40,811 nt of DNA from Myxacorys chilensis ATA2-1-KO14 (GTDB taxonomy: Bacteria; Cyanobacteriota; Cyanobacteriia; Leptolyngbyales; Leptolyngbyaceae). The notes below the pieces were generated by a model that made no database searches, was not told the DNA's origin, and saw only the letters and a list, made by a program, of their open reading frames with translations. The stretch is taken from the NCBI GenBank assembly GCA_019359275.1, contig JAHHHP010000049.1, positions 1 to 40,811 on the forward strand, read 5' to 3'. Position 1 is the stretch's first letter, and every line of letters starts with the position of its first letter. The translations under genes and the position numbers were made by a program. This document shows, piece by piece, positions 16,541 to 25,064 of the stretch.

Positions 16541-17770
16541 TCATATTCTATCGGCTAATGTATCGGCTCTGAGGGCGACGCCCGTATCGCAATCAAAGAT
16601 GTGAATATTGTCGATCGCAGGTTCTCCGTTGCGCCCTGCGATCGCTAACCATAGCTCTTCTCCAATTCTGACTCTGCGATCGGGGTCTATTCGCACTTGC
16701 ATTAGGTCAGAATTATCTCTCAACTTAACCGCCAGATAAGTCTCACTTCCCAACGCTTCTACAAGATCAACCTTAACGGGAATGGTCTGTTCCGATGAAA
16801 CACCCACGCTCAGATGCTCAGGGCGAATTCCTAGTGTCACCATGCGACCGTCATACGGTGTCAGTATGGTTTTCCAAGAATCAGGCAAGGTGAGGCGAAA
16901 GAGCGCATGATGCAGAGTTAATGGAGCGCGAACTTGCATCGGCAGAAAATTCATGGGCGGTGAACCAATAAATTCTGCAACAAAGCGGTTCGCTGGACGG
17001 TGATACAGTTCGAGCGGGGTGGCGAGTTGCTGAATTTGTCCGGCGTTCATGACCGCAATGCGATCGCCCATGGTCATGGCTTCGGTTTGGTCGTGGGTGA
17101 CATAAATGGTTGTTGTACCGAGTTGGCGTTGCAGTTTAACAATCTGAGCGCGAGTTTCTGCCCGCAGTTTTGCATCTAAATTGGACAGCGGTTCGTCCAT
17201 TAAGAATACTTGCGGATTGCGTGCCATTGCTCGACCTAACGCGACGCGCTGTTTTTGTCCACCCGACAACTGTTTGGGCAAGCGCTTGAGCAGTGGCTCA
17301 ATTTGCAGCATTTGTGCGACGAGTTTTACCCGTTCCTGAACGGCGCGTTCTCGATCTGTGACATAACGCAATTTGGTTGGGAGTTTGCGAGTCGATCCCA
17401 CCAGCACGTTATCGATCCAACGCGACTTTTGCCCGTCAAGTTTTGTCCGTCGCAAGCCAAAGGCGAGATTGTCGTAAACGCTCATGTGAGGATAGAGCGC
17501 ATAATTTTGAAACACCATTGCGATGTCTCGTTCTTTGGGCGGCAGATCGTTAACGGTGCGATCGCTGACTCGAATTGACCCTGCTGTAATGTCTTCGAGT
17601 CCGGCAATTAGCCGCAGCAGCGTACTTTTACCGCATCCTGACGGGCCGACCAGCACCATAAATTCGCCGTCTTCGATCAGCAAATTAATCGATCGCAATA
17701 CAGCAGTGTCCTGCTCGGTTGTGCCTTTTTGGTAGGTTTTATAGATATTTTCGAGAACGACTTGAGCCAC
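16541..17770 (-). CDS. ABC transporter ATPase of the MalK/UgpC sugar-importer type
   Basis: 409 residues from a GTG start at 17770, preceded by AGGTG. Walker A is GPSGCGKST (42-50), Q-loop FQNYALYPHM (Q88), signature LSGGQKQRVALGRA (168-), Walker B VFLMDEPLSNLD (188-), switch THDQTEAMTMGDR. A C-terminal OB-fold regulatory part (LGIRPEHLSV) assigns it to the MalK/UgpC class. This class powers uptake of sugars or glycerol phosphate with permeases usually encoded elsewhere; none is seen here. Residues ~108-142 form an extra segment of roughly 30 residues between the Q-loop and the signature, compared with typical MalK. It is first in a possible operon with ccdA and ccs1, an unexpected combination. 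Confidence 0.9.
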   Translation of the reverse strand: MAQVVLENIYKTYQKGTTEQDTAVLRSINLLIEDGEFMVLVGPSGCGKSTLLRLIAGLEDITAGSIRVSDRTVNDLPPKERDIAMVFQNYALYPHMSVYDNLAFGLRRTKLDGQKSRWIDNVLVGSTRKLPTKLRYVTDRERAVQERVKLVAQMLQIEPLLKRLPKQLSGGQKQRVALGRAMARNPQVFLMDEPLSNLDAKLRAETRAQIVKLQRQLGTTTIYVTHDQTEAMTMGDRIAVMNAGQIQQLATPLELYHRPANRFVAEFIGSPPMNFLPMQVRAPLTLHHALFRLTLPDSWKTILTPYDGRMVTLGIRPEHLSVGVSSEQTIPVKVDLVEALGSETYLAVKLRDNSDLMQVRIDPDRRVRIGEELWLAIAGRNGEPAIDNIHIFDCDTGVALRADTLADRI

Positions 17771-17929
17771 GATCGCACCTGTTGACGCAGTGTAAATGCA
17801 GTTTATCGTACCGGAAATTCGATGGAATGGAAGTCGTTACGAATTGTTTGCAGTCGGAGATGCTACAAGCTCGACATCGTTATAAATTTCTTGGATGGAA
17901 AAGGAAGCAATAGTAATCAGTTTTAGTCG

Positions 17930-17957
17930 CACATTGCTTTGCAAGCTCCGAAGGATC
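17930..17957 (-). repeat. Copy C of the short dispersed repeat (GAGCTTGC core), inverted
   Basis: On the minus strand it reads GATCCTTCGGAGCTTGCAAA, then GCAATGTG. It is related to 1313-1341 and 19084-19110. It lies 43 bp upstream of the VapB-like start codon, in inverted orientation to copy B beyond the pair. Confidence 0.5.
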
Positions 17958-18000
17958 GTTAAAATGAAATCCAAACTGCACTTTGCTTCAGAATTTGATC

Positions 18001-18261
18001 ATGGCTATTCCTGAACAGATTTACGAGATTGTCAAAACTCTGCCCCCAGCGCAAGCCAACGAAATTCTCACATTTGCGAAGTTTATTCGCGCTAAGCACC
18101 TGAATGCAAACCGATCAACCAATGCAGTAGATGTTTCAGATGCTTCGATGCCTTGGTCAGAACTAGTTCATTCCCTATCTGGAGCTTGGGCAGATGACTT
18201 TCCCACTTTAGAAGAGATTCGCAGGGAGATAGGGCAGGATATCCAGCGCGAGAGCCTCTAA
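18001..18261 (+). CDS. Putative VapB-type antitoxin (DUF2281-like)
   Basis: 86 residues. ATG at 18001 is preferred to an upstream in-frame alternative start at 17983. The N-terminal MAIPEQIYEIVKTLPPAQANEILTFAKFI-like helix pair (here cited in part) resembles DUF2281 antitoxins, whose typical opening is an L-P-x-x-x-x-x-E-x-L-x-F-x-x-F pattern. The C-terminal third is acidic (WADDFPTLEEIRREIG) and would wrap around the toxin. The stop codon is separated by a single base from the PIN-domain toxin gene, the classic tight vapBC arrangement. Confidence 0.75.
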   Translation: MAIPEQIYEIVKTLPPAQANEILTFAKFIRAKHLNANRSTNAVDVSDASMPWSELVHSLSGAWADDFPTLEEIRREIGQDIQRESL

Positions 18262-18262
18262 A

Positions 18263-18655
18263 ATGTACGTTTTAGATACAAATACTTTAATTTACTACTT
18301 CAAAGGTCAAGGACAAGTTACTCAAAACCTTGGTAACGTTGCTTCCAAAGAAATTTGCATTCCGACGCTCGTTCTTTTTGAACTGCAAGTTGGCATTGCA
18401 AAATCTACCTCGCCTGTAAAGCGTACCCAACAGCTTCAGCAACTTTTGAGCCGTGTTCATTTGGTTTCGTTTGATCGGAATGCTGCTCTTACTGCCGCTA
18501 CAATTCGCGCCGAGCTAGAGCAACAAGGAACTCCAATTGGTTCAATCAATGTTTTGATTGCTGGAACAGCGATCGCACTTCAGGCGACGCTGGTCACTCG
18601 CAATGTCGATGAGTTCTCCAGAGTTTCACGACTTAAGATCGAAGATTGGTATTGA
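18263..18655 (+). CDS. VapC-like PIN-domain protein with a substituted catalytic Asp
   Basis: 130 residues, ATG at 18263, one base after the antitoxin stop. The PIN fold is plain: YVLDTNTLIYYFKG (first acid D5), LVLFELQVGIAK (E40) and VTRNVDEFSRVSRL near the end. The third conserved acid, normally the D of P-I-G-x-x-D-x-L-I-A, is N96 here (codon AAT at 18548-18550), one base change from GAT. VapC toxins cleave RNA with a magnesium site made of these acids, so this copy may be weakened or inactive. The gene is otherwise intact and of normal length. Confidence 0.88.
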   Translation: MYVLDTNTLIYYFKGQGQVTQNLGNVASKEICIPTLVLFELQVGIAKSTSPVKRTQQLQQLLSRVHLVSFDRNAALTAATIRAELEQQGTPIGSINVLIAGTAIALQATLVTRNVDEFSRVSRLKIEDWY

Positions 18656-19149
18656 TTTTTAGCACTTGCAAGATAAACCAGAAAAGATTCTTACGAGCGC
18701 AATGGATTTCAATTTAGAAATCCTCTCGCAGGTTTGCTTTGAGCTAATCACAGCATCTGTTCAAGATTCTGCTAGACAGCATCTCCGTAAGCACTGAGAC
18801 AAATCGCGTTTTACGGCGATCGCACTGCCTAATCACAGTTAAATTTCTGCGCGATTGCATTAGCAGCTCCTCTTTCACAGATCAACTCTCCGTGATCGCG
18901 GAGTAAAATCATGTTTTTCAGTGATCAAATGAGTTCAATTGCGGGATCTACGCTCGTGATCTACGCATCGTTTATTAATTTTGCGATTCAAATTTCTGAT
19001 TCTTCGGAACTTACAAAGCGATCGCGGATTTAACTTCAGAAATTCTTAGCACTTTAACCTCAGTAGCTTAAGAATCAAGTTGCGATCCTTTAGAGCTTGC
19101 AAATTAATTGCGCTTTAAACTAAATTCAGTCAATTGCAGAAACAAAACT
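18656..19149. other. Non-coding stretch after the VapBC pair
   Basis: 494 bases without a recognised gene. It holds several HIP1-like half-sites, a weak inverted repeat (CTCCG at 18888-18892 with CGGAG at 18899-18903) and, near its right end, dispersed repeat copy B. The promoter of the oxidoreductase gene should lie at the right end. Confidence 0.45.
19084..19110 (+). repeat. Copy B of the short dispersed repeat (GAGCTTGC core)
   Basis: Reads GATCCTTTAGAGCTTGCAAA, then TTAATTG. It matches copies at 1313-1341 and 17930-17957. With the inverted copy at 17930 it brackets the VapBC-like genes. Confidence 0.5.
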
Positions 19150-20151
19150 ATGAAGGCTTATCAAATCCAAACTGCGTCAGGAATTGATGCCCTTACGATC
19201 GCAGAACTTCCCGATCCGCAGCCCGGTGTAGGTCAAATTCTCATTAACGTTCGAGCCACTTCCCTCAACTACCGAGATACTGTCGTCGTTCAAGGTCTGT
19301 ATCCGGGACAAACGCTGCCTCTTATTCCAATATCAGACGGAGCAGGAGAGGTAGTGGCAATTGGGGAAGGCGTGACGCGGGTAAAGGTAGGCGATCGCGT
19401 GGCTGGTTGTTTCTTTCAAACCTGGTTTTCGGGTCGATTAACGCGCCAAAACACTCTCTCCGCTCTTGGCGGCGCGATCGATGGAATGCTGGCTGACTAT
19501 GTCGTGTTAGATCAAGATAGCGTCGTCAAATTGCCCGATCATTTGTCCTATGAAGAGGGAGCAACGCTTCCTTGTGCCGCTGTAACAGCTTGGCACGCGT
19601 TGACAAGAGGATGTTTAACAGCAGGTGAAACAGTTTTGCTGCTAGGAACAGGTGGCGTCTCGATTTTTGCGCTGCAATTTGCCAAAGTATTCGGAGCCAA
19701 AATCATCATTACCTCTAGCAGCGATGAAAAATTAAACCGCGCGAAAGCTTTGGGAGCACACGAAACGGTAAATTACAAAACCTATCCCGATTGGGAGAAA
19801 AAAGTTTATGAACTAACCGAGCGAGAAGGCGTTGATCAGGTGATTGAAGTGGGCGGATCTGGAACGTTGGAAAAATCGCTGCGATCAGTGCGCGTTGGCG
19901 GACGAGTCAGCCTGATCGGGATTTTAGCAGGCGTGGGTGAAGTGAATCACACGCAAATTCTCATGAAGAGTATTGATGTGCAGGGAATTTATGTGGGTAG
20001 TCGAGACATGTTTGAAGCAATGAACGCCGCGATCGCGCTACATCAGATCAAACCCGTTGTCGATCGCGTCTTTCCGTTTAGCGAAGCTAAAGCTGCTTAC
20101 CGTCATATGCAAAGCGGCGCTCACTTCGGCAAAATTGTGATTCAGCACTGA
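19150..20151 (+). CDS. Zinc-independent medium-chain dehydrogenase/reductase (quinone-oxidoreductase-like)
   Basis: 334 residues. ATG at 19150 starts the family-typical MKAYQI; an alternative start 14 codons upstream adds unrelated residues. The GroES-like N-terminal domain contains TSLNYRDTVVVQGLYP and the G-D-R-V-A turn at 81-85. The Rossmann domain starts with VLLLGTGGVSIFALQFAK near 162. The zinc-ligand pattern of alcohol dehydrogenases (C at the catalytic site, four structural Cys) is missing, and N40-Y41-R42-D43 replaces the catalytic-zinc loop. It is therefore a zinc-free, NAD(P)H-dependent reductase of the quinone oxidoreductase/enoyl reductase sort. The substrate cannot be told. It stands alone, convergent with the P450 gene. 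Confidence 0.88.
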   Translation: MKAYQIQTASGIDALTIAELPDPQPGVGQILINVRATSLNYRDTVVVQGLYPGQTLPLIPISDGAGEVVAIGEGVTRVKVGDRVAGCFFQTWFSGRLTRQNTLSALGGAIDGMLADYVVLDQDSVVKLPDHLSYEEGATLPCAAVTAWHALTRGCLTAGETVLLLGTGGVSIFALQFAKVFGAKIIITSSSDEKLNRAKALGAHETVNYKTYPDWEKKVYELTEREGVDQVIEVGGSGTLEKSLRSVRVGGRVSLIGILAGVGEVNHTQILMKSIDVQGIYVGSRDMFEAMNAAIALHQIKPVVDRVFPFSEAKAAYRHMQSGAHFGKIVIQH

Positions 20152-20318
20152 TAGATAGCTGTTAGGTCAGACTTGGTAGATTACTTCATCATCAACGGAG
20201 TTCACGATCGCTTTACCGCTACAGCAGCCAGATCAGCGATCGCAACTTCATTCAGAGGGTTTTAATTTAAGGATTACGCGATCGCTAAATACATGCCTAT
20301 ATTGCAAACACTGGCAGG

Positions 20319-20360
20319 TCAGCCCATTAATCAGTCCATTAAATAGAATCAGCCCATCAA
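20319..20360 (+). repeat. Three short imperfect repeats at the 3' end of the P450 gene
   Basis: TCAGCCCATTAA (20319-20330), TCAGTCCATTAA (20331-20342) and TCAGCCCATCAA (20349-20360) follow each other; the last overlaps the P450 stop codon. Purpose unknown; a small slippage-type duplication is likely. Confidence 0.5.
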
Positions 20361-21730
20361 ACAGATGTTGAGCAAATCGGTGTTGAGCGTTTCCCCGTCA
20401 TCATCATCCGCACTCCGCCTGCCGGAGCAAGGGTAAACCCGCGTCGGCGCAGTTGAACGGGTTGATCTTCTACCAAAGCAAGATCATACTTTGATAAAAC
20501 CATTGCAAGGACGAGTTTCATCTCTAGTTGAGCGATCGCATATCCTAGACAGCGCCGACTTCCACCGCCGAAAGGAAAGTATTCGGAAGGAGAGTACTGA
20601 CGTTCCAGAAAGCGTTCGGGCTTAAAGTGGTGCGCCTCTGGATACAAGTCTTCGCGCCTATGTACCATATAGATGCTTGGCATCAATGTTGTCTCAGCAT
20701 CAAACTGATATCCTGCGATCGTCATAGCGGATTTAGTGATGCGTGGAAACAGGACTGGCAAGACGGGATACATCCGCAGCGTTTCTTGACAAACTGCCGT
20801 TAAATACGGAAGTTGAGCAATCTTCATAGGGGCTGAATGTTCCCCTAAGCTATCTAGTTCCTGCACCAGTTTTTCCCGCACATCGGGCAATCGGTGGATC
20901 TGATACAGTGCCCAGGCTAACGTTGTAGCTGTAGTTTCGTGTCCAGCAAACAAAAGTGAGAGGAGTTCATCTCTTAATTCCTCGTCGGTCATTGCTTGTC
21001 CGGCTTCATCTCGTGCTGCCATCATCAAGCTCAAGACATCGGTGCGTCCCTGATCACCCGTCTGTCGTCGCTCCTCGATTTCTGCTTGCAGCAGATCATG
21101 AACCTGACGCTGTCGCCGTTTCATCTGTCCCCACGGTGTCCAGGCTCCCCAATCGCGCTGTAAGAACCGCAAAAACAAAATGCTTGAGCGCAGCGGAGAA
21201 TCGGTCATATCGAGCCAATCGGTGAGTAGGGGCTTCAGTTGTTGATAGCGTTCTCCATCGCTTAAACCAAAAACAACTTGCAAAATCACTTCAAGGCTAA
21301 CCTTCTGCATCGTAGTCCGAGCGACAAAGGTTTGACCGACTTGCCACTGACTAGCGACTTGATCCGCAATCAGGCAAATTTGCTGGGCGTAAGTGTGTAG
21401 CCTTTCTCCATGAAACGGAGGCATTAATAATTTGCGTTCTCGTCGATGTCGATCGCCGTCCAGCAGCATGATAGAATTGCGCCCAACTAGCGGTTCTGCC
21501 AAGGCATTTGCGCGTCCCACATCAAACTGTTTGGAATCTCGGTTAAAAATCTCCTGAATCACTTGTGGATTACCAATCACCACACAACATCCCAGTCCGG
21601 CCAGCTGCATGGTAAAGATGTCTCCATAGCGTTGGCTGTATTTCTCCTGAAATTGGATCGGATCGGCAATCCAATGCCTCAGTTGCAACCAAGGAGAACC
21701 GGGGATGCAATTTGGTAGTTGAGTTGACAT
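20357..21730 (-). CDS. Cytochrome P450 (CYP110-like)
   Basis: 457 residues, ATG at 21730 behind GGGGGA. All P450 landmarks are present: C-helix HRRERKLLMPPFHG, I-helix LLFAGHETTATTLAW with the oxygen-activating threonine, K-helix ETLRMYP (ExxR), then FKPERFLER and the haem loop FPFGGGSRRCLG with its thiolate cysteine. The opening PGSPWLQLRHWIADPIQFQEKY without a membrane anchor, and the overall pattern, resemble the cyanobacterial CYP110 family, thought to oxidise fatty acids or terpenes. It needs ferredoxin and a reductase, not encoded here. It is divergent from the Ser/Thr kinase gene across 298 bp. Confidence 0.92.
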   Translation of the reverse strand: MSTQLPNCIPGSPWLQLRHWIADPIQFQEKYSQRYGDIFTMQLAGLGCCVVIGNPQVIQEIFNRDSKQFDVGRANALAEPLVGRNSIMLLDGDRHRRERKLLMPPFHGERLHTYAQQICLIADQVASQWQVGQTFVARTTMQKVSLEVILQVVFGLSDGERYQQLKPLLTDWLDMTDSPLRSSILFLRFLQRDWGAWTPWGQMKRRQRQVHDLLQAEIEERRQTGDQGRTDVLSLMMAARDEAGQAMTDEELRDELLSLLFAGHETTATTLAWALYQIHRLPDVREKLVQELDSLGEHSAPMKIAQLPYLTAVCQETLRMYPVLPVLFPRITKSAMTIAGYQFDAETTLMPSIYMVHRREDLYPEAHHFKPERFLERQYSPSEYFPFGGGSRRCLGYAIAQLEMKLVLAMVLSKYDLALVEDQPVQLRRRGFTLAPAGGVRMMMTGKRSTPICSTSV

Positions 21731-22028
21731 AACATTCCCCCTAGCTATAACTAACTCTTTCTCAACTTTACCTTAGGGGAAAAGGGTTGATGGTTCACCG
21801 AAATCATGATAGCTACGATTAACTTTGTTAACTTTGCCAAGCTCCAATCCTCGCAATGGACAAAAAAATCAGTCACTCAATGAGCCAAGGTCATTGTCCG
21901 CAAAGCATGTTCGCATAGTTACAAACAAATTTGATGGCTACTGACGATCCATCGTTGGACAGTCCACAAGCACATCGAGACAGCTTAAACTAGAACGGTC
22001 AATTCAGACCTACCCTGAGCGATCGTCT

Positions 22029-23510
22029 ATGGCTCCCTTTGTTGGCAAAACTCTGCAAAACGGCAAGTATACCCTCGACGAGGAACTCGGACGCGGCGGC
22101 TTTGGCATCACCTATAAAGCCACTCACCATTGGTTAGATCAGATCGTCGTGATTAAGACGGTGAATGACACCCTGCGTCAAGATGCGAATTTTGTAGACT
22201 TCCAACGACAGTTTCAGGATGAAGCGAAACGGTTAGCGCTGTGTGTGCATTCCAGTATTGTGCGCGTGAGTGATTTCTTCATCGAAGACGGAATCTCTTA
22301 CATGGTGATGGACTATATTCCAGGTTCGACCTTAGCGCAAGTCGTGGCTACCAATGGTCCTTTGCCCGAAACGACAGCGATCGCGTTCGTCCGACAGGTC
22401 GGGGCTGCACTAAACGCCGTGCATCACCTCGGACTGCTGCATCGAGATGTGAAACCGCAAAATCTCATTCTGCGCCAAGGCTCTGAACAAGTAGTATTGA
22501 TTGACTTTGGCACGGCACGAGAATTTTCTCCCGGTGTGACCCAAATTCACACGAGCATGATTTCTGAAGGATATGCTCCAATCGAACAATATTTACCTCA
22601 AGCAAAACGCACTGCCGCTACGGATGTGTATGGACTCGCGGCAACGTTATATACGCTGGTGACGGCGCAGGTGCCGATCGCATCGGTGCTGCGCGATCGA
22701 CAAGCGCTTTCAGAACCACGAGATCTACGACCCGATTTAAGCGTTGCCATAAACCAAGCGATTTTGCGCGGCATGGCAATGGAACCCCATTATCGGCCTG
22801 CTAGTGTAACCGAATGGCTCTCTTTGCTGCCCGATGCAGCAATTCACACGGCAAACCTTGAGAGAAGCACTTCGGTACCTGTTCAAAGCGTTGTTCAGCC
22901 AATGAGCCATGTTGCCACCATTCCGATCGCGCGATCGCCGCAACTCACCGAAACTGTAGCTCCCCGATCCCTAGATCCCCTGTCTGAACCTAGACCCCGA
23001 AAGTGGCAACCTTGGCTACTCGGCGCTAGTGTCGGTGTTGCAGCGCTCGGAGCAAGCGTTTTGCTATTAAGGCCATCCCAGTTCAGTCCTCCCTCGCCTT
23101 CGGTGACTCCCTCACCCGTGGTTGAATCGCCTGTGTCACCGACACGACCGACCGAAACACCCGCATCTAGTCCGGAGCCGACACCCGCCTTCTCTGCTCC
23201 CATCCCTGAACCCGATCCTGAGCCTCTTCCTACAACACCTGCGTCTACTCCGGCACCCGATCCAGAACCTCCTCCAGAATCTCCTGCTGCGTCACCCTCT
23301 TCTTCAGAGCCTACTCCATCCGTCTCGGCCTCGCCTGTTCCGAGTACTGAACCGCAACCCCCTAAACCGCAACCTACCGATCCGCTACCGCCACCCGAAC
23401 AGGATGATAAGAAGGGCGCTAAAGAGGAACAACGCGACGAGAAACGCGAAAACAAATCTAATCAGCAAGGTCAAGAGCAGACGAAAGGGGAAAAAGGAAT
23501 TCAAAGATAA
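22029..23510 (+). CDS. Membrane-anchored Ser/Thr protein kinase (Hanks type) with proline-rich tail
   Basis: 493 residues, ATG at 22029. The kinase domain spans about residues 14-270: glycine loop GRGGFG (21-26), ATP-binding lysine K43 (VVIKTV), catalytic loop HRDVKPQN with D140, and IDFGTAREF with D159. A membrane helix follows at about 325-347 (WLLGASVGVAALGASVLLL). Next come ~110 residues very rich in Pro, Ser, Thr and Glu with many P-x-P steps, and a charged end rich in Lys, Glu and Gln. The kinase is thus cytoplasmic and the tail outside, probably reaching the cell wall; no PASTA or other sensor fold is recognised. Substrates are unknown. Confidence 0.92.
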   Translation: MAPFVGKTLQNGKYTLDEELGRGGFGITYKATHHWLDQIVVIKTVNDTLRQDANFVDFQRQFQDEAKRLALCVHSSIVRVSDFFIEDGISYMVMDYIPGSTLAQVVATNGPLPETTAIAFVRQVGAALNAVHHLGLLHRDVKPQNLILRQGSEQVVLIDFGTAREFSPGVTQIHTSMISEGYAPIEQYLPQAKRTAATDVYGLAATLYTLVTAQVPIASVLRDRQALSEPRDLRPDLSVAINQAILRGMAMEPHYRPASVTEWLSLLPDAAIHTANLERSTSVPVQSVVQPMSHVATIPIARSPQLTETVAPRSLDPLSEPRPRKWQPWLLGASVGVAALGASVLLLRPSQFSPPSPSVTPSPVVESPVSPTRPTETPASSPEPTPAFSAPIPEPDPEPLPTTPASTPAPDPEPPPESPAASPSSSEPTPSVSASPVPSTEPQPPKPQPTDPLPPPEQDDKKGAKEEQRDEKRENKSNQQGQEQTKGEKGIQR

Positions 23511-23674
23511 CCTTATGTGGAGTAGCTGATTAGACTTACTTCGTTACACGGTTCTCTTGTTAGAGGAGAAGATCGCGTTATTAATCCTCAGTAACAACTC
23601 ACCTCTCGTTGGCGGCCACCAGTCTTTGTTTCAGCATTTGAACCGTGCAGGAGGGACAATGTTGGAACTTAGAA

Positions 23675-24463
23675 TTAGAAGAAATGATGGATGCAGGACG
23701 CTATAAATTCAGGGTTTTCAAGGTGAATATTATGTCCAGCGTTGGGCGCAATCTGCATTGAGCGTAATGAAGGAATTGCAATATCTGCCAATACCATTTC
23801 TTGGTTAATCGTAATGAACTTACGATCGCGCTCTCCAACAACCAACAACAGTGGGTTCTGATAGTACTTTAGTTTTTTCCACAAACTCGGCTGCATTCCT
23901 GTACTCATTGCTCGTAGCGATTTTGCAAGTTCCATCGGATTGTTCTTTAATCGTTTCTGCACCATGTTCTCGAAGTCGGGATGGTGCTTTAACGACTGAA
24001 ATAGCGGTTGATTGTACCAGTCGGCGAGAAATTTAGGAAAATCAGATTCTAATCGTTTTGCTAATTGGAAGTCATGGTCACGTCTTGCGACTCGTTCTGC
24101 TTCTGTCTTTAAACCAGGAGAAGCCGATTCGAGTAGCACTTTGGGAAAGCGATCGCAGTAATGCAACGCGAGATAAAGTGCTAACCGTCCGCCCATTGAG
24201 TAGCCCACTAGATAGGCTTGAGGAATGTTGAGATGATCGAGAAGATCCACGATCGCGATTGCGGTCGGTGCGATCGCATAGGCATCTTCTCCGCCTGTCA
24301 CCTGAGTATTGCCATGTCCCGGCAAGTCGATTCTCAAGCAGCAATGATGCGGCAACAATGCAACAACCGAATCAAAATCCTCGCTGCTGCCGAGAAACCC
24401 ATGCAAAAACAGAACAATTGGCAAGGTTCTGTCGTTATCTATTGTGTAGTGATAGTCAGACAA
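23675..24463 (-). CDS. menH: Alpha/beta hydrolase, probable SHCHC synthase MenH
   Basis: 262 residues from a TTG start at 24463; no ATG lies in frame upstream. Alpha/beta-hydrolase landmarks: oxyanion loop LFLHGFLGSSEDF near residue 19, LPGHG near 47, nucleophile S89 in VGYSMGGR, acid in VVGERDRKF and histidine in NAGHNIHLENP. The H-G-F-L-G-S and G-Y-S-M-G-G-R motifs match MenH, which removes pyruvate from SEPHCHC to give SHCHC in phylloquinone synthesis. Other hydrolases of this clan look similar, and no further men genes are next to it. The gene follows 24499-24903 by 35 bp, so it may be its second cistron. Confidence 0.78.
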   Translation of the reverse strand: MSDYHYTIDNDRTLPIVLFLHGFLGSSEDFDSVVALLPHHCCLRIDLPGHGNTQVTGGEDAYAIAPTAIAIVDLLDHLNIPQAYLVGYSMGGRLALYLALHYCDRFPKVLLESASPGLKTEAERVARRDHDFQLAKRLESDFPKFLADWYNQPLFQSLKHHPDFENMVQKRLKNNPMELAKSLRAMSTGMQPSLWKKLKYYQNPLLLVVGERDRKFITINQEMVLADIAIPSLRSMQIAPNAGHNIHLENPEFIASCIHHFF

Positions 24464-24498
24464 AATGATGTGCCTAGACGTAGTAGTAATGCAAATCG

Positions 24499-24903
24499 CT
24501 AGGAGTCAAAATCGTTCACTCCCACCACTTGCCGAATTTTGTTATCAGCCCCTGCCTCTAGCGCTTCGGTTTGATAGAATCCAGTTCCCACTCCAAAGGT
24601 GTTTAGGAGGGTGATGGTGATAGGGATGTGATTCACTAACGTCACGTCTGCAAAGTAAATGTTCTTCATTCCAGGAGGTGTATATTTTTCGCCCACCTGA
24701 AAGCCTTTTCGTTTCAGCAAAAACATAGCATCATCTAGATTCATGCCTTTGTTGACTTCAGACAACATTTGCCCGCGAGCATATTTATATTGAAAGTAGG
24801 GAATCAAGTCAATTGCTACGATCGCAGCGATCGGCAGCACAACCGTCAATAGTGCGCTTAACGGTTTTGGTAGCTTTGGCAAACGCATAGGTTCTGGAGT
24901 CAT
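24499..24903 (-). CDS. Hypothetical membrane-anchored protein
   Basis: 134 residues from ATG at 24903; a TTG five codons upstream (24918) is an alternative. After a proline-rich cytoplasmic start there is one hydrophobic helix at about residues 15-34 (ALLTVVLPIAAIVAIDLI). A ~100-residue extracytoplasmic domain follows, containing NLDDAMFLLKRKGFQVGEKYTPPG. That stretch resembles the small beta-alpha repeat found in lipoprotein-like bacterial proteins (G-M-x-x-x-D-A-x-x-x-L), but the family is not certain. It lies 35 bp upstream of the MenH-like gene. Confidence 0.6.
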   Translation of the reverse strand: MTPEPMRLPKLPKPLSALLTVVLPIAAIVAIDLIPYFQYKYARGQMLSEVNKGMNLDDAMFLLKRKGFQVGEKYTPPGMKNIYFADVTLVNHIPITITLLNTFGVGTGFYQTEALEAGADNKIRQVVGVNDFDS

Positions 24904-25012
24904 GAACAGATCACTCAAAAGGATGCACCTTTGTCTACCTTCTCATAATTCTTGAATCATGGATTGAAAATTGAGGTAGTGGTGTGGTTCTTCTAAAAAT
25001 GATCCCACTTTG

Positions 25013-25040
25013 AAAAATGGCTTCCAAATTTTGGAAGCCA
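25013..25040 (-). terminator. Intrinsic terminator of thrS
   Basis: TGGCTTCCAA (25018-25027), a 3-base loop and TTGGAAGCCA (25031-25040) form a perfect 10-bp stem. On the minus strand the stem is followed by five Ts (25017-25013). It stands 25 bp after the thrS stop codon. Confidence 0.9.
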
Positions 25041-25064
25041 TTAAATACCTGACGATAACCACTT

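Noticed and set aside
21744..21781. CCCCTA/TAGGGG inverted pair before the P450 gene as an operator
   Set aside because: Only six base pairs over a long loop; expected by chance.
22895..23455. 186-codon minus-strand frame, Gly/Ser rich
   Set aside because: It is the antisense shadow of the proline-rich coding part of the kinase gene; Pro codons read backwards give Gly. No ribosome binding site.
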